Below, piece after piece: positions 1-10,509 of a stretch of 64,000 bases of DNA; position 1 is the first letter of the stretch; each line of letters begins with the position of its first letter. The notes under the pieces were generated by a model, which made no database searches, was not told the origin of the DNA, and worked only from the letters and a program-made list of their open reading frames with translations. The position numbers and the translations under genes were made by a program. Origin of the DNA: Takakia lepidozioides (taxonomy: Eukaryota; Streptophyta; Takakiopsida; Takakiales; Takakiaceae); assembly GCA_030704615.1 (NCBI GenBank), contig CM060733.1, positions 11,470,001-11,534,000 on the forward strand, given 5' to 3'.

Positions 1-13
1 TCGCCCTACCAGG

Positions 14-565
14 TTGGAGATGGCCAACGTCGGGTTCCTTGCCATGATGGAGTCCAAGAAATCTGATTACAAAGGCGAACCATCACCAGTGTGGGAGGAG
101 ATTGTGGAGTTCCTCGGTACGGTGCGTGTTGTCTTTTGCTTCTTGTCTGTTGTGTGCATGGATCGTTTCAATCCTCTTGAGCATTCCATTGCATGCTTGT
201 TTGCAGGCTAAAATGACCAAATCCTAGGTGAACGGGAAGGAGAAGCCATATGCAGCCGAACTCATCATCTTGGACATCCCTGATGGGTTGCCAGTCCCGG
301 ATGTCCCTCCATCGGGTGCTTGTCCAGGTTGGAATGCTTTTGATGAGCGCTACTGGCGGTGGATTTTCTCCTTTTGCAATTTCTTTCTGCCCGATGCAGG
401 TGTTTTGGTGCTCATCCAGTCCATCGACCTTCCCTGTCGCCGTACACTTGCCAGCTATTTGAAAACCTCCGGTATGTGGGTCGTGAAGACATGGAATTGT
501 GTGAACAGCATGTACAGGCTTCTTCCTTGCGCACCAAGCCCAGTCAAGGCTGGGTACAGGCCTAG
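14..565 (+). pseudogene. possible methyltransferase-like reading frame at the window edge
   Basis: Not firmly identified. The frame open from 228 encodes LIILDIPDGLP (about 261-293), then a W/F-rich stretch, then FLPDAGVLVLIQS (about 384-422) and WVVKTWNCVN (about 474-503). This order resembles the DPPYG motif and following beta-strand region of amino-methyltransferases of the N6-adenine type, but the Tyr of DPPY is Asp here. A separate frame at 14-118 ends near a GT-rich donor-like site, and TTGCAG ends at 206, so a small intron is possible. The 228 frame has no ATG and runs on without a stop into the LINE ORF1-like sequence. It may be a fragment of another element joined to the LINE or a divergent ORF1 N-terminus. 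Confidence 0.3.
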
Positions 566-1752
566 ATCGAGTAAGAATCCCCTCTCCTCCCCCTCTTCCC
601 CCTCCCCCCACTCCCCCCTTCAATATCCACCAGCAAAGGCTGAATTTCGCTCCAATGAAGCCCCACCCCCTTCCCCTCAACCAGAGGAGGGGCTGGACCT
701 CACGGAATCCTCTCAGGCAATTCTCAGCAAGGTGTACCCCCTAATCAAAGTGGACCTTCAGAATACAACCAAAGAGGTCCAATCTCTACAGGAGCACAAC
801 ATTCTTGTTCATTTCCCAGGAAGGAAGGTAAGTAGGACTCAGGCGAGAGACTGGACGATCAAGAACCTAGGGGGTCCGGGAGAGCTTCTGCATCAGTTCT
901 GCCATGATAAGGGCAGGGGATTTTACACCATCAATTTTGAGACCTCGGAAGCTGCTGCTCACGCTCTCTCCCTCAATCCTCATTCCAGGGGGTTCAATGT
1001 TAATATCTTTCCATGGTCCTCAAAGATGGAGAAACGGGAAACTCTGGGGCCCCATAGTGGTATCTATTCCATTTATCCCTGACCAATACTTGATCAATCT
1101 TCCGGACATTGCCAACCACTTTGGACACTACTTAGGATGCAGAGGAGTCTTTGACCCCCTAATGAGCACGGAAAAGCTCCGTAAGATTCCAGCCTGGAGT
1201 TCAGGGACTATAGCTTCAAGGCTCAATGACAATGGCTGCGCTACGTTTGTCCTTATCATGCCAAATGAGGAAATCCTCCCGGACTACATCAGGCTCCTAA
1301 TTGATGAAGAAGGGAACTACTTCACAGTTAGAATTATTGAGGACAAGTCCTCATCAGCCTGCTTCAGCTGCGGTACGTTGGGTCATATGCGCAATGAATG
1401 TCCCAACAGCAAGAGAAAGCGATCAGCTCAACATCACTCAGCAAACGATCACCAGTCCCTCTCTCCAATTAGGCCCCAGGCGGTGAATCATCTCTCTGGC
1501 CAGGTCCTCTCTTCACCTGCATCCACCCTGCCATCTTCAGGAGTCATCAACCTGGACACCATGCATTTGGCCTCCGGTATTAGAAGAAGTTACCGCCAAC
1601 ACGGATTCATTGACCCGATGCAGATGGAGGCTCAAGCAATGCTTGGCAGATGGGCAACACGTAACAAAAGGAAATCCAAAGTGGGGGACACCTCCAGCAC
1701 TGTCTCCCCACAACCACCGCTTCATGGGAAGCTGCACCCCCCACATCTATAA
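566..1752 (+). pseudogene. LINE ORF1-like protein with CCHC zinc knuckle, frameshifted
   Basis: This is the nucleic-acid-binding ORF1 of a plant L1-like LINE. The first part (to about 1080) is proline/serine-rich, then has a fold-like segment ILVHFPGRKVS..ARDWTIKNLGG..GFYTINFETSEAA that resembles the RNA-binding domain of plant LINE and DUF4283 proteins. The coding frame then moves by +1 between about 1020 and 1080 and continues as the frame 904-1752. That frame carries a C-x2-C-x4-H-x4-C knuckle (CFSCGTLGHMRNEC, 1360-1401) followed by a Lys/Arg-Ser tail. The frameshift means no single intact product. The ORF2 homologue lies downstream on the same strand, which supports the LINE call. Confidence 0.6.
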
Positions 1753-1946
1753 AAGACTTGCCCAATCACCCCCAACCCAGACAGGATCACGGGCATAGCG
1801 AACAATGCGATGCTGGCTAAATCTTGCCTCAAGCTAGCCTCATTCCCTGCATTGGATCTCAGGGGCTGCTCCGCCCTTGAAGTATTTGCAGAGCCCAGGC
1901 TATTTGTGTCACACCCCTAATTTACAGGAAGGGGAGATTCCCAACT

Positions 1947-2772
1947 ATGCTCATCACATCCGATGACATTTCGAATATTGAATCGCTCTGGGTCACAGAA
2001 GTAGATATCACACACTTCTCCACCACCAGCCTACCAGGCTCCAGTCCAGAAGAACTACTCAAAGGGAAAATTCATGAGTTCTTCAAAACATTCCACCCCA
2101 CTACCTCCTCCAGACATCAAAGTTATGTGGGGAGCTTACTTGGAGGACCACCCAGGTTTGAACTCGACGCCTTCGACACATATTCTGGCTCTTATGGAGG
2201 AGGCTGAGATCTATGCAATGCCACCCCCAATTAATGCGATCTGGGTCTTTGAGGAGGGACTTTCTAAGCCCTCGGGAAGTCACCGTATGCAAATCAGGAC
2301 ACATGATACGCTGTTCAACGGTTTCCAGTTGCTGGGAGCACTGTTGGACTCGGAATTGGAAGAAGAAAACTACAGGATGGAGCTGCAGCGCACAAGAGAT
2401 TTTCTGAAGGGTCAGAGACAAGTAACCCCTTCCACCTCCTCATCAAATCTAAATGCTAGCACCCACCCTCGGATTCAAAAGCAAGCTGGAGACGAAGCAT
2501 TGGCTGTCGAAGCAAGCGAGCTCCAGATTTCCCCGCCATTTCAAGGTTCTGCCCCGGACTTCAGCACCACTGAACCGGCCCGGATTGCCCTGCCAATTGA
2601 AGGTTCTGGCCCAGACATCGCCATCTCTGGACTGACTCCTCCCGGGGCCACATCTGCCACTCCTATCCCCCCAGGGCTCCACCCGCACAATCAGGTTCTG
2701 TCTACCCCATCCCCTTGTTTTCTCTTCAAACTTATTCCTCGAGACGCTAGATGCTTATCCTCAGCCCTCTAG
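1947..2772 (+). pseudogene. unrecognised frame between LINE ORF1 and ORF2
   Basis: Two overlapping frames (1947-2207 and 2074-2772) remain open here. The longer encodes about 232 residues: an acidic/charged middle (LLDSELEEENYRMELQRTRDF) and a low-complexity Pro/Ser/Thr tail with a repeated GSAPDF / GSGPDI pattern. I see no known domain. The position between ORF1 and the ORF2 endonuclease suggests a degenerate ORF1 C-terminal part or linker. 1753-1946 shows no coding signal. Confidence 0.3.
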
Positions 2773-2784
2773 AAAGCTACGTCC

Positions 2785-3690
2785 CATGGCTCGAGGGGAG
2801 GTACATCCATTGAGGGCAGCAAATGCGTGAGCAGAACCCGTGAGCAGATTCGTTTGTGCGTGAGCAGATTCCCCGAAGTGTGAGCAGATTGAAAGCGTGA
2901 GCAGATTACTGATGTGGACCTTTTTTGTGCAGGGAAGCAGACATTAAGGTGTTGTCAACGACATCTTAATTCCCAGCCCTGTTGGGACATGACAACGAAT
3001 CATAAGTTATGTAGTCCGAGCAATTTGTAGATGTCATTCATCCCAAATAGCACACCAGAAGAGCAGCCAGATTAAGGTGTCGTTGACCTTAATCTGGCAC
3101 CTTCACGGGAAAAAAAAAAAAAAAAAAAAAAAAAACACACACACACTCACATATATATATATATATATATTGGATAACTTGCAAATGAATCCAACCCTTG
3201 CTTTGCAAAAAACCTGGCATTTACCCAGCATGGATTTCTGGTCACCAGGAAGAAGGACATGACAACGAATCATAAGTTATGTAGTCCGAGCAATTTGTAG
3301 ATGTCATTCATCCAAATAGCACACCAGAAGAGCAGCCAGATTAAGGTGTCGTTGATGACACCTTAATCTAGCACATTTGGGGAAAAAAAAAACGTTTTAA
3401 GGTGCCAGATTAAGGTGGCGCATTCGGATCCACAAACTATATTCATCCAGTGCCATTCGTCCAACAGACATTCATCGGCCATTCATCCATCATTCATCCG
3501 TCATTCATCCATAACGATGAATTGGTATGCATGTTATATTGGACACTACCCGCAGTAATAGGTCCTCTAAGCTGAATAGGTGTCCGTGGTTATAGGTGAG
3601 CAAATCCTGAAGCGTGAGTAGAAATCTGCTCACGGAATATTCTGCTCACACTTTAGCAATCCCCACATCCATTCTCCTATCCCCTTCTTT
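2785..3690. repeat. non-coding block of short-word clusters inside the LINE
   Basis: This segment separates ORF1 from the endonuclease part of ORF2 and has no coding signal. It holds five copies of GTGAGCAGA-like words at 2827-2910 and more with their reverse complement at 3594-3655. It also has a ~101 bp direct duplication (2985-3086 and 3255-3355, one indel apart), a poly-A / (AC)n / (TA)n tract at about 3111-3170 between the two copies, and five to six ATTCATCC words at 3441-3520. The ORF2 N-terminal end appears to be missing, so the block may be an insertion or replacement. Confidence 0.6.
2985..3355. repeat. 101-bp direct duplication flanking a microsatellite
   Basis: Copy one is 2985-3086 and copy two 3255-3355. 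They start with GGACATGACAACGAAT and end with AAGGTGTCGTTGA, and differ by a single base in a CCCAAA run. The ~168 bp between them holds poly-A, an (AC)n run and a (TA)n run. The near-identity of the copies implies a recent duplication. Confidence 0.85.
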
Positions 3691-3710
3691 CTTACTGCCA
3701 CATGGGTGCC

Positions 3711-6500
3711 GGGGAGATTGCAATTATGTGCCCTCAAGCTCCCTGAGAACATAGGAATCATGGGTTTTGTCAACATCTATGCCCCTAACTGCCCCTTGGA
3801 AAGGACGGAATTCTGGTAGATCCTTAATTCTAAAATGGAAGACGAGCCTAATATAGACAGCTGGATCCTGGGTGGAGACTTTAACATGGTGGAGTCGTAT
3901 GAAGACAGACGAGGCGCTGGGAACTTCAACCCTAACATGGTAGAAATGGACCAATGGCTCTCGGGAACTCAAAACCATAACTTGGTGGAATCCACCACAG
4001 TTTTCCCGGACGCTTCAAACCTCTCCGATCACCTGGACAAACAACAGAGACCTTCAGAATCTGCAAATGGGTGTACGTCTTTTTCCATATGGTCCAGTGG
4101 ACCAAAAGCGAAATCCAAGAACCCATCCCCTTAGGTTTTGACCACGCTCCAATCCAAGCATCCATCTCTATCCCTTCAGTGCAGCGCAGGGGTAGGGGTA
4201 TTTTCAAACTTAACAACCTTCTCCTAAAGTCACCTGTCTTCAAGCAGGCCCTCCAGTTAGCTTGGTTTCATGCAGGTTCTCCAACCCAAAGCCCAACTGA
4301 CAGGTTCTTGGCCAAACTCAAAGCTGTCAACGTTGTCAGTCAAAAGCTCAGTCAAGATATGGTAGAAGCTTGCAAAAGGAAGGTTAAAGCCCTTACCAAA
4401 TGCCTCAAGATCTGCCAGGCCCGCATGGAATCAACCCGGTGCGATGAGGCTACCTTTAGGACTTACCAGGAAGCTAGACACAACCTGGAAATCTTTCAGG
4501 ACTTGCGAGATCGGAAAATGAAGCTGCAGGCAGGGATCAATTGGTCCACAAAGGGAGAAAAAAATGACAAACTACTTCTTTGATAAAACCAGGCTGCGAA
4601 GGGCATCCCAAACATCTCAGAACTCATTCCCAATCCTTCGGGGTCTCTGCATCATCCCCCAAGTCACTGGCGGACATGACAGCCTCTCATTTTCGATCCC
4701 TCTTCACCTTAGACCTCCCTGATCTCTCCCTCTCCAACCTGCAATCTCAATGCCTCTCCCACACTCCCTCTATCCTCTCCCCCTCCGTAGCCACGACGTT
4801 GGAAGGTGAATTCTCGGATCTGGAACTAGGGGCGGCCCTCAACAAATTGCAAAACAACAAATCTCCTAGAATTGATGGTCTATCAGTGGAATTCTACAAA
4901 GCTCTTTGGACCGACATCTCCCAGGATTACCGACATGGCAAACCATCTCTTCTCCATGCAATCCATGCCGCCTTGTATGTCCCAGGGGGTCATCACCCTG
5001 ATCTTCAAAAAATGGGACAGATCTGATGTATCTTACACGCCCATCACGCTCCTCAACGTGGCATACAAAATAATAGCAAAAGTTGTGGCTATGAGACTAC
5101 AGCCCCTGTTGCCCTCTCTAATTAGACCCAACCAATCTGGCTTCATAAAAGGTAGATACATTCTGGACAACCTCCTCTTGGCCCAAGAGATCCCGTTCTT
5201 TGCAAGCCTGACCTCCCAAGCTATAGCCCTTCTCCTCCTTGACTTTGAGAAAGCGTTTGATATGGTAGAATGGTCCTTCCTTCTAGGAGCTTTGTCCAAA
5301 ATTGGCTTCCCAGAGTCCTTTTGCCAATGGGTTAAGATTTTGCTCCTCTCTTCCACAAACAGAGTTATTATAAATGGAGCACTCTCCAAACCCTTTGAGC
5401 TCCACAGATCTGTAAGGCAAGGATGCCCCTTGGCCCCCTTCCTCTTCCTCATTGTGGCCGACTCTCTTGGTTATATGCTTCAAAACAACCTGCCATCAAG
5501 GGTCTCTCGGTCACTAATTTCTACACCCACCAGGCAACCCACATAGTAGATTCTATATTCGTGGATGATACCTTCCTGATGCTCCAGGCAGATACTGCCA
5601 ATCTGGACTCTACGGTGCTCACACTCAACACATTCTACTCGGCCTCAGGATTCAAGGTGAACTAGAACAAGACTTCAGCACTACTGGTGGCTGACCTCAC
5701 GGCTACAACCATGGACCCACTACCAACCTGGGGCTCCCAACATGGCCTTAAATGGCTTCAGCCAGGTGAATCTACAATCCTGCTGGGATACACCTTTGGC
5801 ATTGGCCTATCGGATGATCAGAGATTTGCCCCAATCCTAGCCAATCTTAAGCGCCAGCTTTCATATTGGGGCTCTAAACATCTGGCCATCTCAGGAAGAG
5901 CTCTCACAGTCAAACAAATCTTGGAGGCAGGAATTTGGTACTTTGCCTCTTCCTGGAGACAGGACCCCAAGCATATCTTGGAGATCACCCGCCTTCTAAG
6001 GAACTTCATCTGGGGCGCGCAAAAAGCTGGGCAGGGAAAAAGGCCACAAGTAGCCTGGAAACATATCTGTATGCCCAAAAACATGGGAGGATTAGGGGTT
6101 ATGGATCCTGAAACCCAAATAACAGCTCTCTTGGGGAAATGGATTCCTCGTTTTCTTGGTCCAGAGGGGGGGGGGGGGTGGTGGAAGTTCCTCGTGGCCC
6201 CACACATAACGCAGGCTTCGCCCCTCAAAAGGGCCAAATGGAACCCCTCTTTCAGATGGACGACTTAGGGGTAGGGTCCCCGCAAACCATATGGAGAGCC
6301 TAGGACAAACTCAGGAAATTCCTAAAAAAGGCAGAGCCTACATCATTCTATGAAACCATTCGCCAAAGCCTCTTTCTCAATTCAAACTCTCCATCGGCTA
6401 TCCAAAAGAAAGAGGCAAAACGATGGTAAGCCTGGGATCACCTTGGAATTTCCCAGATTGGTCACTTATGGGCAAATGGAGACTGGAAATTAGTGGAATC
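3711..6500 (+). pseudogene. LINE ORF2: endonuclease and reverse transcriptase, broken
   Basis: This is the replication protein of an L1-like LINE (AP-type endonuclease plus reverse transcriptase). Endonuclease motifs include GFVNIYAPN (about 3760-3790), ILGGDFNMVE (about 3865-3895) and FDHAP (about 4137) in place of the usual SDHAP. RT blocks follow in order: NNKSPRIDGLSVEFYKALW (about 4855-4910), PNQSGFIKGRYILDN (about 5128-5172), LLLDFEKAFDMVEW (about 5230-5272), VRQGCPLAPFLF (about 5413-5448) and FVDDTFL (about 5560-5580) at the catalytic box. The C-terminal WGSKHLAISGRALTVKQ and VAWKHICMPKNMGGLGV motifs follow (to about 6150). There are several frame changes, and in-frame stops such as TAG at about 5663 where the family usually has Trp. 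The coding signal fades after about 6500. Confidence 0.85.
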
Positions 6501-6570
6501 CATTGCCACATTGGTTGGTAAGGTGCCTGGGGGGTGCACTCCTCATTAAATGTACCAGCCACGTGCGTGC

Positions 6571-6660
6571 ACAGGAGGGGGTATTTTAAACCCCCCCATG
6601 TACAACATTATACATACAGAGGGGGGTTTAAAACACCTTAAATAATTTTACAGGAGGGGG
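6571..6660. repeat. inverted repeat with C7/G6 arms after the LINE
   Basis: TTTAAACCCCCC at 6585-6596 is exactly complementary to GGGGGGTTTAAA at 6621-6632, with a ~24 nt loop that itself carries ATGTA/TACAT. The word ACAGGAGGGGG occurs on both sides (about 6571 and 6650). It lies just past the LINE 3' end and could be its folded tail or a separate small element. Confidence 0.7.
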
Positions 6661-6754
6661 TTGTTGAGTTTTAAGGGATAAGAATGACGTTTACGTCGCG
6701 ATGCACCGCGGGATCAAATCGCGGGATCGTCGTTTTGTTTGTTTTTTTTTTTCG

Positions 6755-6880
6755 CTCCGCGATCTTTCTCCCCTGACCTCCAGCGGCTTTCTCTTTTCTT
6801 TCTCCTCCTCTCCCGCGTTCGCCTTCCCTTCCGCGGGCTTTCTCTTTTCCCTCCTCTCCTCTCCCCTCCTCTCCACAGGG
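6755..6880. repeat. CT-rich low-complexity tract
   Basis: Nearly pure pyrimidine runs of TTTCTC, CCTCTC and similar on the + strand give long spurious Arg/Lys/Glu frames on the other strand. No gene is supported here. Confidence 0.75.
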
Positions 6881-6887
6881 CATGGTA

Positions 6888-6960
6888 GGACAATGTGGTG
6901 AGGGCACCTTCTTCTTCGACCTATTTCAGCATGTCTTGCCCTCTCATGTCAGGCCGTGCT
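6888..6960 (+). repeat. short copy of dispersed repeat R
   Basis: The piece ACAATGTGGTGAGGGCACC followed by TTCTTCTTCGACCTATTTCAG matches, in opposite orientation, the conserved core of the repeat at 15.37-15.75, 41.1-41.49 and 63.7-64.0 kb. It sits directly before the VPS4-like exon. Confidence 0.7.
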
Positions 6961-7028
6961 CAGCTGCACCGTGGTGTCTTCAAATGGATCAATTTTTCAG
7001 ACACTTGCTTGCCAACTGAATGATGCAG

Positions 7029-7127
7029 GTTCACTTGGGAAATACACCTAACAGTTTGTCAGAGCGTGATTTTGAGGACTTGGCAAGGAAGACGGAGGGG
7101 TTTTCAGGGTCAGATGTTGTTGTTTGT
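7029..7127 (+). pseudogene. orphan exon of a VPS4/SKD1-type AAA ATPase
   Basis: The 99 bp segment is bounded by an AG acceptor (7027-7028, GATGCAG) and a GTAAGC donor (7128). It encodes 33 residues including VHLGNTPNSLSERDFEDLA and KTEGFSGSDVVVC. This matches the part of VPS4/SKD1 just after the AAA core, where family members carry H-x-GDTPH-L and TDGFSGSDI-VCV. VPS4 disassembles ESCRT-III on endosomes. No neighbouring VPS4 exon is visible either side, so this looks like an isolated exon carried here by duplication or a mobile element. Confidence 0.7.
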
Positions 7128-7448
7128 GTAAGCCACTCTCCTTGTCAGCCTGATTTCTGAGCAGGGTTGGCTTCCTTTAAAGGTTTTTGGGTGAGAGGAA
7201 ATAGAAGAAGTAATCAAGGCTGTTTCTGAATCTTGGGGCAGCTGGCATTGATGTTGGCCTGTTTTCCTGAGACTATCTTCTGCGTTAGTGGATTACAACA
7301 TTAATTTCATGGAATTAAGGACTACTGACTATTTTCAAAAAATCAAAATATTTTCGCTGCCGTTTATCGACACTGCCGTTTTTCTTTTTCTTTTTCAAAT
7401 TTTTCATGAACATTTCGATATGAAACGTTCATTTGACATGAACAAACT
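7128..7448. other. no gene seen
   Basis: Intron-like T-rich sequence follows the VPS4-like exon donor. A TTTTTC-rich run lies at 7376-7400. No coding signal is seen on either strand. Confidence 0.6.
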
Positions 7449-7543
7449 AGGTAACCGGTGAGAAGGGGCTGGGTTATCGGTTGTAGCTGAGGCGCCGTAG
7501 CGCCGAAGCTAACAACTAACCTGGCCCCTTCGAACCGGTTACC
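7449..7543. repeat. imperfect 45-bp fold-back inverted repeat
   Basis: The left arm from GGTAACCGGT (7450-7459) to GAGGCGC pairs with the right arm GCGCC..ACCGGTTACC (ending 7543) around a CGTA-like loop. The arms match at most positions over about 45 bp. The structure could be a fold-back mobile element or the stem of a structured transcript. Confidence 0.75.
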
Positions 7544-7619
7544 AGCCATAGTCGACCAAATCAGCAGGTCGAGATGATGGCTACCCACTCATTTCATGCC
7601 ACCTGTCATGAGGAGCAGG

Positions 7620-7735
7620 GTAGGTTATGGTGGCAGCCAATCAAAAGTAAGTCTCACAGGGCAGGTTACGGTGGCAGCCAATCAGATTGAAGTCACGTGT
7701 GACAAGACGTAGGTTATGGTGGCATCCAATGAGCG
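7620..7735 (+). promoter_or_regulatory. three repeated CCAAT-containing units
   Basis: AGGTTAYGGTGGCAKCCAAT occurs at 7622, 7663 and 7711 (spacing 41 and 48 bp), so three CCAAT boxes are regularly spaced, with CACGTG between the second and third. Such arrays can bind NF-Y factors, but no clear gene start follows, so a promoter role is only inferred. Confidence 0.4.
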
Positions 7736-7739
7736 TTAA

Positions 7740-8531
7740 GCAGTGTGTCAGGCGCGCGACGTCTGGAGACCGGGCTACCCTGCATAACCCCACATGTTCA
7801 GAACCACTAAGAAAACACCACGTCATCGAGACCTGTTGATCGGCCGACTATGTTCATTCCACAGAGCTTCCATCCACCAGCTTAGGCATCCGCTCTTTCT
7901 CATATGAGCCACGTCCAAGGGCACCAAAACCCACAAAACCCCTACAAGCATGAAGACATTGAAGACCACAAAATTGAGAACACAACCACTCTGACCTTAT
8001 AGGAACTACATACGCCTATGCCTAGCATGACAGCCTAGCATGACAGTCCACATCTCCTGCAAACATTTACAAGAGATGTGCATGATGTGATTGTCATATT
8101 ACATACCATTTTTCCTTTCACAAGATCTGGGCATCCTCCATTTTCTTGCGGCCATTCATATTCTCCATTAGTATAACCTGCACAAGGATGAATGGAAGGC
8201 ACAGAAAGCCACGCCCAGATTATCAGAAGACACAAAAGAACACTTGACCTCAGTAAGGATACAATGGGTGCATGATTCATACAAAATGCTATCATGGTCT
8301 TCTACATGTCGTATTACCCCATATGATGATGTGCAGAGTATAACCAGCTACTAGGTGATCAGCTTGCCATAAGTGTCCACTAACATCTACCATGGCCTTA
8401 TCAGTCAGTGGATGAAAATAGGTGACCAATTTGCTAGCTGAAATGCCTTGAATCTGGGTTGAAATTAGTAAAGAGAAAAGAGAAATTAGTAACCAATTTG
8501 AGCCATGGTTGTGGGAGACTACGAACAAGAT
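7740..8531 (-). other. weak frames, no recognisable gene
   Basis: Two minus-strand frames (8035-8295 and 8292-8528) begin with ATG and hydrophobic N-termini, but neither resembles a family I know. They may be exon pieces or introns of the transporter fragment that lies upstream on the same strand. The rest shows no signal. Confidence 0.25.
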
Positions 8532-8578
8532 TCACAAGCTGCCATTAGGACTGACTTCTCTACCACCTGGCATCACTG

Positions 8579-9060
8579 TCACCACACTAATCTCAGTGGA
8601 ATAGCCATCTGAGTCTGACTGCAACACCTCCAGCTGATAAACCCTGGTGGCCACTGACCCCACGCCCAGTTTGAGCAGAACAAAAGGGGACACACAGAGA
8701 GATAGAGATGTATCCATTGAACAATCTTGGCAGTCCACTTCAGCCACTTGTGAATTGGATGTAGCGGGGAAATAAAAGCCACAGAACCACTCAACAAGGA
8801 CCGCAATTAACCACCTCAAATTGAGCTCTAGAATGGAAAGGGCTGCAGAAAACGCCTGAATATACATGGCATTCCCACTGGCCAGAGGTATGGCAGATCC
8901 AAGCTCTGCAAAAATGAGGGAGCCACACAGTGCCACAGCTCCAACAGCCACCCATGCCAAAAGCCCCAAGCCTACGCTTCCCACATACATGACTGCCACA
9001 AGTGAGAAACCACCAATTGTAGCAAGAGGGATATCCTTGCTTGAATTCTTGAGTTCCTGT
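8579..9060 (-). pseudogene. amino-acid transporter (APC/SLC7 L-type) fragment, exons out of order
   Basis: A CTGGCACAG acceptor at about 9061 opens an exon reading ELKNSSKDIPLATIGGFSLVAVMYV, which resembles the EELKNP-x2-NLP-AI segment near TM7 of L-type amino-acid transporters. It is directly followed by GSVGLGLLAWVAVGAVALCG and AELGSAIPLASGNAMYIQAF, which resemble TM2-TM3 of the same family (GSVGLALLVW..GALCYAELGTTIP-SGG). In intact family members the TM2 segment comes before the TM7 segment, so the order is reversed here. A frame change near 8800 leads to a possible continuation (KWLKWTAKIVQ). It looks like a shuffled pseudogene. The family is plausible; the substrate is unknown. Confidence 0.55.
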
Positions 9061-9099
9061 GCCAGAAAGAAAATATCACTCCTACACACAAACATGGAA

Positions 9100-10300
9100 A
9101 GTAGATGGAACCCTCACAAGGAAGAAATCAAACTCTAGTCCTCATCCAAATCCGCATAAAGCTCTTGAGCATTTAAGAGCTTAAAAGAATAACCCAGCTC
9201 TTCTGATCCTGTTCTCCAATCTCCTGCTGCTGTTCTCCAAGTCTGTTTCAGCATTTCTTCTCTCAAGCCTTTCCACTCAATCACAAATGTCCAAAGCACA
9301 GGGTATGTAGACAAAACATACTCTATGTGCTCTGGAAGCCCCGAAACAAATTCAAAGAAAAGTTTAAACGTCTCCTCCCACTGTAGTTCTACCTTGTCTC
9401 CTGCGTCTAACCCCCACAGGGACCAACCAAGTCTTCCTGTATCTAGCTTTTTTCACATTGAAATGGTATTCATTCTTTTCAAACCCAAACTCCCTATACT
9501 TCCTAAAATCCCTCTCATACAAAAAATCTACTCCTCCACTAGAAACTAACAAAGACATGCCAGAACATGCAAACACCAGGGCATGCAAAACATAGAGGAG
9601 AAGAAACTGGGCAAAGAGACTCTCATACCATATGCACTGCCATATATGGCTGCTCTTCTCTTTGCAAACCCCTTCCGAATATTATAATAATAATAAATAA
9701 TTAGCTAATTATTTAATTACTTAATTAATGGGAGCCAAAAGTCCACACTCCACACTCCACAGAACACTCACAGTGGGTGGTTCATTTGCCTTTGATGCAG
9801 GGTCATAAAGTGTTAGAGTGCAGACAACCGAGGCACCACAATTGAAAAATGAATTTATGCCTACAGATTGATTGATTCTGAGACAAGAATCTTGAAGAGA
9901 GGAGGGCTTACATATATTCCTGGTACAAATTGAAGTCCTCAAGAAGTAGTTGGGAGAAAAGACTCCCCCCAAGGCCACCCTCGTCCATGCAGTAGCCAGA
10001 CCTGCACATATGATACCTGAGACAAGCGTCAGCCAAGGGCAGCGCCTGCTGGGGTGATGTACCTGCCCCTGTGAATCCATATAGAGCATTTGAGCATAGT
10101 TGCATTAATAAAAATCCCAGCCACAGTTAGAAATGTGCAAACCATGCATTTAGGACCATATACAAGATTCACAAAATCATCCTTGGCTAACAATCTCACT
10201 GAGGTTGTAAGATGATATCAATTAGAAGTTCACTAGTTTGTGGACCCATAAATTGAGACTCCATCAATCAGTCAAAAGAGCGAACTGTGTCTATCTGCGT
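9100..10300. other. no clear gene; AT-rich run and weak minus-strand frames
   Basis: Weak minus-strand frames at 9721-10089 and 9908-10105 show no known domain. One ends in a GTAAGC-like donor near 9912 and might be an exon of the transporter copy. A TAATAAT/TTAATTA-rich run lies at 9679-9728. Nothing else is supported. Confidence 0.4.
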
Positions 10301-10304
10301 CTAC

Positions 10305-10400
10305 ATAACCCCCACCCCATGAACCGAGCGGGGGTTGAACCCACTTCTCTGCCCAGTCTTGCAGACGGGTTCCCCCCCCTCCCCCCCCCCCCCCCCCAAA
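10305..10400 (-). repeat. candidate tRNA-derived SINE remnant with C-run tail
   Basis: On the minus strand GTGGGTTCAACCCC matches a pol III B box (GGTTCRANNCC). On the plus strand it is followed by a long C run and A run (10371-10408). A similar B box with the same GTGGGTTCAA core and a C-rich side lies at 43.3 kb. No full tRNA cloverleaf is visible. Confidence 0.35.
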
Positions 10401-10509
10401 AAAAAAGCAAACCCAGAAACCCACCATTCACCAGCCCCCTAAGCCAACTATCCCCCTACACCCTGCCTCACCCATTGGAAGAAACCCCCAACAACAAAAA
10501 ACCCACCCA

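Noticed and set aside
6671-6907. Minus-strand frames rich in Glu, Arg and Lys
   Set aside because: They come from a CT-rich low-complexity tract.
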